64,000 nt of DNA from Morinoia aosen (Eukaryota > Arthropoda > Malacostraca > Amphipoda > Talitridae): positions 68,694,201 to 68,758,200 of the forward strand of contig CM059562.1 of NCBI GenBank assembly GCA_030386875.1. Reading direction: 5' to 3'. Of this stretch, positions 54,425 through 64,000 are shown piece after piece. Position 1 is the first letter of the stretch. Every line of letters begins with the position of its first letter. The notes beneath the pieces were generated by a model. The model saw only the letters and a program-made list of their open reading frames with translations, did not search any database and was not told the DNA's origin. The position numbers were made by a program, and so were the translations under genes.

Positions 54425-57400
54425 CAGCTAAATCAAATGCCACTCGCTGCCTATTCCTTTCAGATCCGACTTCCGGTTTTCGATTCTTGATCGATACCGG
54501 GAGTTCGGTGAGCCTAATCCCGGCAACTGCCAAAGACAAACGCACCACAGGTATTCCAAACTTGCGTGCTGCTAATGGCACTCCTATACTCTGTTACGGC
54601 ACGCGATCGTTGTCATGTTCCCTAAATCTCAAACGTACCTTGAGCTTCGAATTCATAGTGGCTGATGTGGACACACCCATCATTGGTGCCGATTTTCTGC
54701 AGAAGTTTGCGTTGGTGGTGGATGTGAGAAATGGATGCCTTTATGATAGCGAAACCAGAGTGCAAAGACCCCTTAGTGCCGTCGATATGGTGAACGTTAC
54801 GTCAAGCGTCTCACCTAACCTAGAGAGTACATGTCCCTACCAACGGGTGTTGCTCGAATTTCCCTCACTCTTTCAACCTAATGTAACGTTGCAAAATAAC
54901 ACGCTGACGCAACACCACATATCGACGAGCGGCCCTCCTGTTTACGCGAAAGTAAGACGTTTGCCCCATGATAGATTGCAGGAAGTAAAAGCCGAGTTTA
55001 CAAAAATGGTCCAGGAAGGGACAGTTCGCATTTCGAAAAGTCCCTGGGCCAGTCCCTTGTTGATTGTGCCAAAGAGTAACGGCGAGTTGCGTATTTGCGG
55101 CGACTATCGCCAATTAAATTCCGTAACTGTACCCGACAGATTCCCCATTCCCCACCTTCACGATTTTACTGCAAATCTGTCAGGGGCAAAAATCTTTTCC
55201 ACCGTGGATCTGAAGAGAGCTTTCCATCAGATTCCAATGGAGGAAAGCTCTATTCAGAAGACCGCAGTCTGTACGCCGTTTGGTTTGTACGAGTATCTTC
55301 GTATGCCGTATGGCTTGCGAAATGCTCCACAGACCTTTCAGCGGCACATGACTGAAGTCCTTTCCGACCTCCCGTTTTTGTATTGTTACCTCGATGATGT
55401 GCTTGTGGCTTCGGGGACGCCTGAGGAGCACGTGCATCATTTGAGAGAGCTGTGCAAACGACTAGCGTCGCACGCTCTGCTGATTAACCCAGCAAAGTGT
55501 GTACTGGGAAAGAAGGAACTGACTTTTCTAGGTCACCACATCTCAGATAAAGGCATTAGGCCACTTCCCGACAAGGTAGAGGCTATCCGAAATTTCCCGA
55601 AACCCTCTACACAGAGAGAGTTGCGCAGGTTCTTGGGATCGGTGAATTTTTATCACCGATTCCTAAGGAACTGTGCGGCGACTCTGGCACCACTCTCCTC
55701 ACTCATTAGAGCGAAGAAACGAGGGAAGTCTGTACTGATCGAGTGGAACGGTGAGGCTGAGGAGGCATTCACAGTAATTAAAGATGAACTTGCGAATGCG
55801 ACGGAGTTGGCTTACCCACACCCGAACGCAAAACTTAATCTAGTAGTAGATGCGTCAGACCTTGCTGTCGGCGCGGTACTACAGCAAACCGTGGACAACA
55901 ACACGACCCCTCTGGCGTTTTTCAGCCGGAAGCTCTCTCCCACCGAACAGCGTTATAGCACGTTCGGGAGAGAGCTCCTGGCGATCTACCTTTCAATCAA
56001 ACACTTCCGATATACCTTGGAAGCACGTCAGTTCACGGTATTCACCGACCATAAGCCTTTGATCAACGCAATAAGAATGCCTCCTGACCGCCACTCCCCT
56101 CGTGAAAGTCGGCACTTGAGTTACATAGCACAGTTCACTAACGATCTCAGGCACATTAAGGGGGACGAGAACACGGTCGCCGACTGCTTATCGCGTGTGC
56201 ACAACGTGGTATTAAACCCGTTGGCGCCCGAGTTCCGACCTTCTGTACACACGATTTCGTTGGCTGATATCATCACCGAACAGAAAAACGACACGGAGAT
56301 CCAATCTTTGATTGAGTCTCCTAGCTCGTCTCTAAAGCTGTCACTCAGAGAAGGCGTTTACTGTGACGCTGACCGTCCTAACCGGTACTACCTACCTACC
56401 ACCTTGCGTTTGCCCGCCATCAAACACTATCATGCGCTATCTCATCCTGGGACGGAGAGAACTTTCCGCCTAATTGCGGATCGTTTTGTCTGGCCCGGGA
56501 TGCGTAGGGCCATAAGAGAGTACGTTCGCAATTGCCCAGATTGCCAAGCTAGCAAAGTAACTCGACACAACAAAGCCGCAATTCAACCTTGTGTTTTCGC
56601 TGGCGGTAAGTTTGATGCAGTCAATATAGATTTGGTAGGCCCGCTTCCAAACTCTCGCGGGTTCTCGTATTTACTCACCATGATCGACCGCTTCTCTAGG
56701 TGGGTCGAGGCTGTTCCCATTGCTAACATAACGGCAGAAACCGTAGCTCGAACCTTCGTAGAGACGTGGATCTCCCGTTTCGGGGTCCCTCTGAGCATCA
56801 CTCATGATCGTGGGGCTCAGTTTACCTCCTCCTTGTGGTTAGAGATCTCCAAAATCCTAGGTAGTTCAAACATCACAACCACCTCTTTCCACCCCCAATC
56901 AAATGGACTCATCGAGAGAGTCCACCGAGACCTCAAAGCGGCACTTCGCTGCTTAAAATGCCACGACGATTGGGCGGACCGATTGCCTGTCGTATTACTT
57001 ACCCTACGTAACCTGTTCCGGCAGGATCAAAAGTGCACGTCCTCCGAATTGCTTTACGGGAAGTCTTTAAGATTGCCCGGTGATGTTATTGATCCTGGGT
57101 ACAAAATTGACGACTCTTTCAGTACAATCACGGATTACGCGGCACGTCTCAAACGCGCCATGCGCGAAGTGGTTTACCACCCGCCTCGCCTGCCTTTACC
57201 ATCCGAAAGCCTCGATCCATTGTTGAACACGTGCACACATGTTTACGTTCGGGTGGACGGTGTAAAAACCCCCTTACGGCGTCCCTATGATGGCCCCTAC
57301 AGGGTCCTAAAGAGGACGCCGAAATATTTTCTCATCGAGAGGGGTCCCAAGAGCGACAGTGTTAGCATAGATAGACTTAAGGCAGCATATGTGTCCTTCC

Positions 57401-57789
57401 CTGATGATAGTTCTACCAACACTCATGAGCCGCAACCCAGGGTGCAAATTACCCCCAGGTCAACACCTGTCGAGGCCACCGGGTTGCACCTTTCTGTCTT
57501 GGCTAAGAACTTTCCTCCCACTATGGAGTGTAACGAGTTCGTTGTTCCCTTGAAGACCGTTCAAAGAACGTCGTCGGAACCTCGTAATTCGGGTATCTTC
57601 AATTCGGCTGATGTTTCTGTTGCTGTTGTTCCTCATCACGAAAAATCCTCAGAGACCCGTTCGTTGTCCCAGTTGGGAATCCGAACGTCAACTTTCACAG
57701 CTTCACAGACTAATCCTTCTATTGCCCCCGAGCGCGTTAGCAGTTTTGGCAGACCTAGTCGTCCGCCAGCTCGTTACGCGCAGACTTAG
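54385..57789 (+). CDS. pol: Gypsy pol polyprotein (element 5), intact
   Basis: The open frame runs from 54352 (1145 codons); translation is expected to enter at 54385 by -1 frameshift. Residues numbered from 54352: protease DTG 48-50 and IIGADF near 116; RT with YLDD 346-349; RNase H acids D500, E541, D566 and D611; integrase HHCC zinc domain from about 692 (HYHALSH...CPDCQ); catalytic triad D760, D819, E855 with D-to-E spacing of 35; then [13 protein letters not shown] (GPY/F-type). A proline/serine-rich C-terminal tail follows. No stops or frameshifts seen. It would provide maturation, reverse transcription, RNA removal and integration. Confidence 0.95.
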   Translation, partial: REQRGVNASQTPAPAKSNATRCLFLSDPTSGFRFLIDTGSSVSLIPATAKDKRTTGIPNLRAANGTPILCYGTRSLSCSLNLKRTLSFEFIVADVDTPIIGADFLQKFALVVDVRNGCLYDSETRVQRPLSAVDMVNVTSSVSPNLESTCPYQRVLLEFPSLFQPNVTLQNNTLTQHHISTSGPPVYAKVRRLPHDRLQEVKAEFTKMVQEGTVRISKSPWASPLLIVPKSNGELRICGDYRQLNSVTVPDRFPIPHLHDFTANLSGAKIFSTVDLKRAFHQIPMEESSIQKTAVCTPFGLYEYLRMPYGLRNAPQTFQRHMTEVLSDLPFLYCYLDDVLVASGTPEEHVHHLRELCKRLASHALLINPAKCVLGKKELTFLGHHISDKGIRPLPDKVEAIRNFPKPSTQRELRRFLGSVNFYHRFLRNCAATLAPLSSLIRAKKRGKSVLIEWNGEAEEAFTVIKDELANATELAYPHPNAKLNLVVDASDLAVGAVLQQTVDNNTTPLAFFSRKLSPTEQRYSTFGRELLAIYLSIKHFRYTLEARQFTVFTDHKPLINAIRMPPDRHSPRESRHLSYIAQFTNDLRHIKGDENTVADCLSRVHNVVLNPLAPEFRPSVHTISLADIITEQKNDTEIQSLIESPSSSLKLSLREGVYCDADRPNRYYLPTTLRLPAIKHYHALSHPGTERTFRLIADRFVWPGMRRAIREYVRNCPDCQASKVTRHNKAAIQPCVFAGGKFDAVNIDLVGPLPNSRGFSYLLTMIDRFSRWVEAVPIANITAETVARTFVETWISRFGVPLSITHDRGAQFTSSLWLEISKILGSSNITTTSFHPQSNGLIERVHRDLKAALRCLKCHDDWADRLPVVLLTLRNLFRQDQKCTSSELLYGKSLRLPGDVIDPGYKIDDSFSTITDYAARLKRAMREVVYHPPRLPLPSESLDPLLNTCTHVYVRVDGVKTPLRRPYDGPYRVLKRTPKYFLIERGPKSDSVSIDRLKAAYVSFPDDSSTNTHEPQPRVQITPRSTPVEATGLHLSVLAKNFPPTMECNEFVVPLKTVQRTSSEPRNSGIFNSADVSVAVVPHHEKSSETRSLSQLGIRTSTFTASQTNPSIAPERVSSFGRPSRPPARYAQT

Positions 57790-57940
57790 GGTGGTGACTT
57801 CTGTTCTGTAAAATTTTTTTATTCTGTTCTCTCCTGTCAAACCTTCTGTTAGGATTTTCCTTTTATGATCATTTCGGGCATTTACAGGTAACAGCTTCAC
57901 TGTTACCAGACCTTTCGGTCCACATGCGTTGGGGGGTAGC
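57790..57940 (+). promoter_or_regulatory. Element 5 post-pol segment, hairpin and polypurine tract
   Basis: No ORF. GACC-TTTC-GGTC at 57909-57920 and the tract TTGGGGGGTAG just before the 3' LTR at 57941. Confidence 0.65.
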
Positions 57941-60588
57941 TGTAGTGAATCTCTATCCCGCAACCTGGTCGAAATTTCGAAATTCTCAGAATGATCATCT
58001 AAAAATTCAGTAAAATAAATGCAAACATTAGCATTGAAATAACATTACGAAATTCACTAATCTCTGTCCTCAATTTTATCAAAATTGTGTAACGAAAACA
58101 ATTCAATTCCTAAGAATTCACATTTGCGTTTTAACGGAACCTTCCACGGATGCGCGACAGCAACATCGTATGCGATCTAGCGTCAATTGTCTCGTGTCAT
58201 ACAGAGCGTGCATATCTAGGGCTGTTGACTGGTGAGAATTAAATATTGTGTTGTGCCTTTGCTGTTCTACGGGTAACTATATTTATGTATTATATTTTAA
58301 CCGTCAGTAATTTTATTGTGTAGGTATTAAGAAAAATTGCCTAAATTTTCCAGAGTGCTAAACATTTAGAATTTCCTTGCCCAGAACTTGGGTTCCCCCA
58401 CAGGCCATTTTTCCTTGTGTATTGTTGTATCTCCTTTTCTTAAAATGATTTTATGTCAACATTTCAATTTCAACATTTCTATATGATGGCATTTTATTCA
58501 GGCTAGAAATTCTCCTTTTCTTAAAATGATTTTATGTCAACATTTCAATTTCAACATTTCTATATGATGGCATTTTATTCAGGCTAGAAATTCTCCTTTT
58601 CTTAAAATGATTTTATGTCAACATTTCAATTTCAACATTTCTATATGATGGCATTTTATTCAGGCTAGAAATTCTCCTTTTCTTAAAATGATTTTATGTC
58701 AACATTTCAATTTCAACATTTCTATATGATGGCATTTTATTCAGGCTAGAAATTCTCCTTTTCTTAAAATGATTTTATGTCAACATTTCAATTTCAACAT
58801 TTCTATATGATGGCATTTTATTCAGGCTAGAAATTCTCCTTTTCTTAAAATGATTTTATGTCAACATTTCAATTTCAACATTTCTATATGATGGCATTTT
58901 ATTCAGGCTAGAAATTCTCCTTTTCTTAAAATGATTTTTTTGTCAACATTTCAATGTGATGTTATTTCAAAAATAATGTATCATGCCAAAATTCAGTATG
59001 GTTATTTGTTTATCAAATTATAAATTTTCCCTTTTGATGTTTCATAATTTTCATAAGCCAATATTTAAGATGGTGTTACTTGTGTGATCAAGTTAGACTA
59101 ACATCAAATTACCAACTTATTTCTTTAATGTTTTTGTGTTAATCAAAGCAATCAAAATATTCATTCTCAATTGCTGTATCTTGTCACAGCTGTATTTCCA
59201 ATTAGGTAGTGTTTTGATATAATCACGTGGTTGTAGTTTTTATGTACTGTCAACATTAAAAATCTTTCTTAACAAATTTTATAGTCAACCTTTGTTGTGT
59301 TGATAATCAGAACAAACCTTGTAAATACCAATAACTAAATACCTGATTTTCCTCCTAGAATCAGTATTATACATTGAATATTATTGATTTTGTTAAGTTT
59401 AGTTAGATGGTAATTGTATAATTCTTACATTGATTATTTCAGTTAGGAAGAACTGGGAACATGTGTTTTTTAGTTCATTTGCATTTAGCAGATGCTGTAG
59501 ATTTTTTACCATTAGCTATTAATTAAGTGAGGCAGGATACTCAGTTCACTGCTTATGCCATCTTAGTTTCGCCAGGCAAAGTTTTGCCTGTGTGAGTTAC
59601 TAGTGTAGAAGTTTTAGCTTCATGCTTTTAGAAATATTAGAATTAAGTTCTGATTCCGAGCAAAGTGTTAGTGCTCCGAAGCTGATCCCCGCTTGCACTC
59701 CGGCGCCAGAGTGCTGGTGGGGGTCGTTTTTCGAAGAGACTCCTCGCTTTGAGGCGGCATGTTAATGCCAGATTGTTTGCAGCATAGCATGTGTTGATAT
59801 GTGTTTTTAATACCGTGTGCAATTTCACCCAGCCTATTATCCCGTACAGGAAGCTACGAGACACTTTACATCCCACTGCCACGTCACCTACCTTTACCTT
59901 GCCGATCATATCAAAAGGGTAAAATAACCCGGTAGCCAGATTTGGCAACAGCAACAACTGCCTCCTTCATTGTTACATCTTTCACTTCTAACAAACCCCC
60001 ATTACTGGACGGTGAGAGCAAGTATCCAATTCCTACACCTCACTAAGAATTGAGACATCATTGGTTACAGCTAACCCAACTGCTGCATAACCTGCAAGTT
60101 GATATTCTAACACCCTGAGAGGAATTGCAAATTACCGTCCTCACTTATCAAAGACGCTATTGCCGTCACTAACCACGGGATACCATTGCACACGACCTTC
60201 TCCACAATTACACTTCCACATACCGACGCAGCTGTGAGCCTGTTGCAGTCCCTACTCAAGATCGGACGTCAACATCAGCGTGCCTGGAAGACCCAATCTG
60301 ACAGCCAACAATAAACCCAGGCCAGAATTAAATAACCATATCTACTTTCTTATCCTTTCGATGGTCCAAGTCCGAGGTGAAAATTATAGTATTTTTGTTT
60401 TGATTAAAGACGCCAGAAAGAGAGCGTCCGAACCTCTCACACCTTCTGAGTCAGATTAAGTCATTAGTTTATTAATTAGTGTTGGCGTTCGACGCCAACT
60501 GGTGGCCCGCCTTCAGCCCAAAAATTCAATCCTGCCTAAGTAAAGCCACTAAACTGGAAGTTCACAACACAAAACTAAGAACATCACA
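57941..60588 (+). repeat. Gypsy element 5, 3' LTR
   Basis: Matches the 5' LTR with about six substitutions and one extra 81-bp unit (six full copies, starts 58431, 58512, 58593, 58674, 58755, 58836). Ends AACATCACA, then AGCT. Confidence 0.92.
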
Positions 60589-60592
60589 AGCT

Positions 60593-60792
60593 CTCCGAGA
60601 TCAAGATCCAAGCCAGTTTTCCTGGTTTCCTCTTCCAATAAACTCCACCTGAACTAAGCTGAGTTCCAAAACGTTTTCATTATCCCGCTCATAATTTTCC
60701 CTTACGCTTCGAGAATTGATCGAGTTTTTTCTTGGCCGTTCAAATTAATATTTACATTCAACCACCCAACGGCGTAAGAGAAAAACCCGACA
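60593..60792 (+). repeat. Gypsy element 4, 3' LTR, last segment
   Basis: Continues CTCCGAGATCAAG from 50429 and ends CCCGACA, followed by GCTA (60793-60796), element 4's right target duplication. Confidence 0.88.
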
Positions 60793-60796
60793 GCTA

Positions 60797-62609
60797 CCAT
60801 ACCGTTCATCAAGATCAAGTGCCTTGATGTGGCACAAACTTCCACAGAGTATGAAAATTTGCTTGTATGAAGAAAGAATTCATTGATAAAACAGCAAGCT
60901 ATTTTACATTTTAATGATAACTACGCTGCAATATATACTCAAAAAATAGTTACAACACTCTTCTTATTGCTCTGCAATGTTACTTTTTGTTCCTAAGATT
61001 TATTTGAAAGTGTACGAGATAGAATTTCTCATATGTATGCCAGTAGGTACCTATTATGTGTATTGAAAGTCATACCACCATTTTATGTTACGGTTTGTGG
61101 AAACCTAATTCACAACCTATGATGGACTCACTTCAGTTGTGATTGATAGCCATCAACAGTTTTGTAATTAAAATATTTAGTGATTTCATTTATCTGTCCC
61201 TCTCTACTCAGCATAGAACAGTTGTTTCATCATGAGATGAAACGTAGTTGCTAGCCTTGAGTACACTTGAACCCCGCCGAAAGTTTGTTTACACTCATTT
61301 ATTTACCCAAGTTTCTTGAACAACTGTTCAAGATCATCGCCACCACTGGACTGAATTCGTCCAAAGATGCTATGGTCTTCCTGCTGAGAAGATCAGAAAC
61401 TTTAGGAGGCCTCAGTAAGGCCTAACCCTGATCAAGAAGGAAAATTATTCATTTAATGATTGCCAAATTAAGCTGAGAATTTGAATTTAAGGTGTTCATC
61501 GTTTGCTTTTTTGTAAGTACGTAAGAAATTAAGCTTTGTAAATTCTTTACTGCGTTTCAAACAGCTTTTTTTATTTTTGGTGAATTCGTTTATTACAATT
61601 TGATACCTAATTTCTTCATTTAGCACAATTGGTGGTATTTTGAAGTAAACTTGTTCCTTGCTGTTGAAATTTTTATGATTGACTGGGGAAAATGCATGTA
61701 GGCCTAACTTAGTTTTGTGATCAGTGTTCTTCCTTGTGTTATTGCCTAGTTGGCAAATTCTAACTTATGCACAGCAGTGTTTGAGCTTATTGCATGCTTC
61801 ATCCATGCTCTAAATGAACTTTTTTATCTTTCTTTCTGATCACTGACTTCTTGGATTGTAAGGTATGTGAAATCACCGCTCCATTCAGCATTACATAATA
61901 TAAGATTTTATAACATCCAGGCTTCAGTTTTGAATTTTAATTTGGTTTTAGCTATGTAATTAAATTTTGGTCAATATTGAATTTAATTTTGTCAACAAAT
62001 TTCATAATTTCGTAGGTATAAATAGGTAATAGGGTAAGTTCCGAAAATTCGTCCACTTCGAAATTCCGTACACACCAGGTATATTTTACTTTAACAAGCT
62101 AATATGGAGTTGAAGTTCATCGAAAAGTGGTTCACGTGGTAACTGCTGGTTTATAATATTGTATAATTGCCACACACCGCAAATAAATATCACTGTTTGA
62201 ACAAAAATGGCAGCCCAAGTGAATGACCTGCGTTTCAGTTGTTTATGAAGTCGTCACACCTTAACTGACTACCATTTTGCATCGCCGACTAAAATTTTTT
62301 CCGTTGACGAAGTTGTTGCGTTAGGCGATGTCGTACCTGTGTGAGTGTTGAAAGATGTAATGCTGTCATTTTACCGAGTTTTTTTTCTCCCTTTGTTTGT
62401 TTCTGAGGTGTACTAAATTTTGAATCTTTTAACGGCTTGTGTTATTACTTCGTCCACATGTACGGAGTTTTGAAAAAATCATTTTTATGAATTCGTTTGT
62501 TCGTACAACGTTTTTTCTTCAAGTTTCTCCTCATTGCTTATGATACTTAATATCTTTTCAGGTATTGATTTAATAGTTTATGAATTGGGACGAATGTTGA
62601 CCTTAAATT
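60797..62609. other. Flanking DNA without recognised gene
   Basis: AT-rich and stop-dense. I see no transposon motif. A perfect hairpin GTTTCATC-ATGA-GATGAAAC is at 61224-61243. A splice-acceptor-like CTTTTCAG lies near 62553-62560, about 50 bp before the ORF at 62610, so part of this may be intron or 5' UTR. Confidence 0.4.
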
Positions 62610-62816
62610 ATGGCTCCTCGTAAAAAACACCACTACTGCAATGATGATCTCGTTCACGCATTAGCAGAGATAAAAAATGGAAGTTTGAGTATGCGCAACG
62701 CAAGTGACAAATATGGTGTTCCAAAAACAACGCTTCAAGAGCGTGTGCAAGGCATTGGCAGGCCGCAGCCCAGACGGTTCAAGAAACGGTTTGTGAAAAG
62801 TGCAGAAATTTCTTGA
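62610..62816 (+). CDS. Small HTH_psq-like DNA-binding ORF (pogo/jerky-type N-terminus)
   Basis: 68 aa, starting MAPRKKHHY. Residues about 11-48 fit a Psq/CENP-B-type helix-turn-helix: ALAEIKNGSLSMRNAS then YGVPKTTLQERV, with the usual S-x-R-x-A and YG-P-TL positions, followed by a GRP motif common after this domain in pogo-like transposases and jerky proteins. Those proteins continue for hundreds of residues into a DDE domain, which is absent here. The ORF ends with a basic FKKRFVKS tail and TGA. Its last 20 codons are homologous to the foldback tips at 24617 and 35438. It could be an exon of a host gene, a transposon fragment or a small regulatory protein. Confidence 0.6.
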   Translation: MAPRKKHHYCNDDLVHALAEIKNGSLSMRNASDKYGVPKTTLQERVQGIGRPQPRRFKKRFVKSAEIS

Positions 62817-64000
62817 GTCCTGTTATATTCCTATTTCCTCTCATCGATGCCGCATTGTTCGTTGGCCAATTTTCAGGAGGCAATTCTTTTCTCTTTGCAT
62901 TATATTTTGTCATTTTCTCTTTGCTTTCATTTTTTTAAGGTCGAGACAGAAGGTTTCCATTATTTTATTTTGTCATCAATAAAGATCAAATATACTGAGA
63001 CTTTTCAATGTCTTTTACTATTAATGGTAGTTTTGTTGTCAATCAAATAGGGCCTTATTAGGTGAATGACGAGATGGTTGCAACGTAATTTAATGTTATG
63101 ATGATGACGTCTTTCAATTAGCAAATGGATGACACATTCGGAAGTTGAATAACACACAACATACATACATCGTATTCTAAATCTATACAGCGTATTAAAG
63201 AATTTACCGTTAATTAAATGACAATAACATTATCAGATCTCGGTGATTACGTTAGTTCTGATCTATCAATTGACACAATTATTGGAATTCGCATTATTAC
63301 ATCAAATAAGCAGGTGAAGCCTTTAACGTGACTAACAGACGCAACATATATCATTAATATATTGAGAAGTCTGACAAGAACATTGTATAAGGGGTGGAGC
63401 CTCGACGCTAGGTTATTCAGTTGAAAAGCAAAGGTCGTCAAACACTTCCAACGATGCTATCCTACGCCTAGACATGAAGCTACTAAGACATGAGTGAGAG
63501 TATGGATAGACACATTGAGGGGTATACTTAGCTCGGTCTTGAGAAACGCCTAGTTAGTCTATGCACGACTTTAACAGCCATTGGAACTCTTGGGCAAAGA
63601 GCCCACTCCCACCTGTCCGCGAGGACAGGCGAGAGAATCACACGTCTTACTCTCTTAATGGCGCAGGCTCTAATGCCGCTCGCGCACACTGCTCAGAGGG
63701 AGGCTGTACGACGCCGTCTCGAGTGAGGACGAACACGTTCATTCGTAACGAAGCTTTACGTTAAAATATCATAGGAAATAGCAAGTGTTGCGAGATAATT
63801 AAAGTGGATTAAGCTTTACAATTAATAAACAAGTAATATATGTAGAATGAACAAGATCTTAAGTCAACAAGGAAGGAGTTGAAATATACGAGTAGAATGG
63901 AAGCGTTTGGAAATGATCCTCGGTACAAGCGTCGGTCGCGGAGCAAAGAGTACAAAGTCCAATGGTGGATGCTCGTAGAGGGGGGGGGGGTGCGAGGTTC
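62817..64000. other. Flanking DNA without recognised gene
   Basis: No credible ORF. Bases 63480-63770 are locally GC-richer, with a hairpin CCTGTCC-GCGA-GGACAGG at 63612-63629, and a run of ten Gs near 63980. Identity unknown. Confidence 0.35.

Larger units (their letters stand above)
50430..60588 (+). mobile_element. Gypsy element 5 (family B), apparently intact and young
   Basis: 5' LTR 50430-52995 (2566 bp), leader to 53476, gag 53477-54403, pol to 57789, 3' LTR 57941-60588 (2648 bp). Target duplication AGCT lies at 50426-50429 and 60589-60592. The LTRs differ by one 81-bp repeat unit and about half a dozen bases by hand count. Both ORFs are open with all catalytic motifs, so it is the best candidate for an autonomous active copy. 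It is a different family from elements 1, 2 and 4, with about half of pol residues shared as judged by eye. No env. Confidence 0.93.
41514..60792 (+). mobile_element. Gypsy element 4 (family A) with element 5 nested in its 3' LTR
   Basis: 5' LTR 41514-43606 (2093 bp), leader, gag, pol, and a 3' LTR in two parts: 48538-50429 (with the AGCT duplication) and 60593-60792, which total 2092 bp. Target duplication GCTA lies at 41510-41513 and 60793-60796. About 14 LTR mismatches were counted by hand. gag is open; pol has one frameshift in RNase H. No env. Confidence 0.9.

Noticed and set aside
57790-57940. env gene between pol and 3' LTR
   Set aside because: Only about 40-150 bp separate pol and LTR in all four Gypsy copies; no room for env.
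61224-61243. GTTTCATC-ATGA-GATGAAAC hairpin as a MITE end
   Set aside because: No second terminus or target duplication found nearby.
63612-63629. CCTGTCC-GCGA-GGACAGG hairpin as an RNA gene or terminator
   Set aside because: Perfect stem with a GNRA-like loop, but isolated, with no promoter or family match visible.

Overview
The window is repeat-dense, AT-rich invertebrate DNA, most likely from an arthropod. The grounds are Ty3/Gypsy gag proteins with a C-x2-H-x9-C-x4-C knuckle, an L2/CR1-like LINE with CTTT tails, and a tRNA-type SINE; the species cannot be named. No intact host gene is visible. By hand reconstruction, about 60.5 kb (290-60792) is nested transposons. They come from two primary insertions that were only about 35 bp apart in the ancestral locus.

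Layout. (1) 1-289 is a decayed LINE relic. (2) A 1.3-kb TRIM (short non-autonomous LTR element) starts at 290 and ends at 41472, flanked by AGCC; its 3' LTR has been split twice. (3) Gypsy element 1 (1569-16110, TSD CACC) sits in that LTR. A 5'-truncated LINE (10091-16104) lies six bases from the end of element 1's 3' LTR, and a mini-LTR element (13079-14925, minus, TSD CTAC) lies inside the LINE. (4) Gypsy element 2 (16145-41466, minus) also sits in the TRIM LTR. Its 5' LTR is split by a 10.8-kb foldback palindrome (24614-35441, 9-bp TSD) and by a family-B solo LTR (36472-41288), which itself contains a family-A solo LTR (38938-41164). (5) Gypsy element 4 (41514-60792, TSD GCTA) carries the young Gypsy element 5 (50430-60588, TSD AGCT) inside its 3' LTR. 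(6) 60797-64000 is flanking DNA with one small HTH_psq-type ORF (62610-62816).

How the parts work. The Gypsy elements encode gag, then protease-RT-RNase H-integrase in the -1 frame, with no env. Each gag/pol junction has a canonical -1 slippery heptamer, a 7-nt spacer and a stem-loop. Element 5 has intact gag and pol and near-identical LTRs, so it is the best candidate for an active autonomous copy. Elements 1, 2 and 4 are broken by small indels.

The most unusual object is the foldback. Its termini carry arrays of a 173-bp satellite arranged as a B-A-A higher-order repeat. Its inner arms are nearly identical over about 3.6 kb, its axis lies in a head-to-head SINE pair, and its outer tips are homologous to the 3' end of the HTH_psq ORF 27 kb away. 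All alignments and mismatch counts were made by eye.
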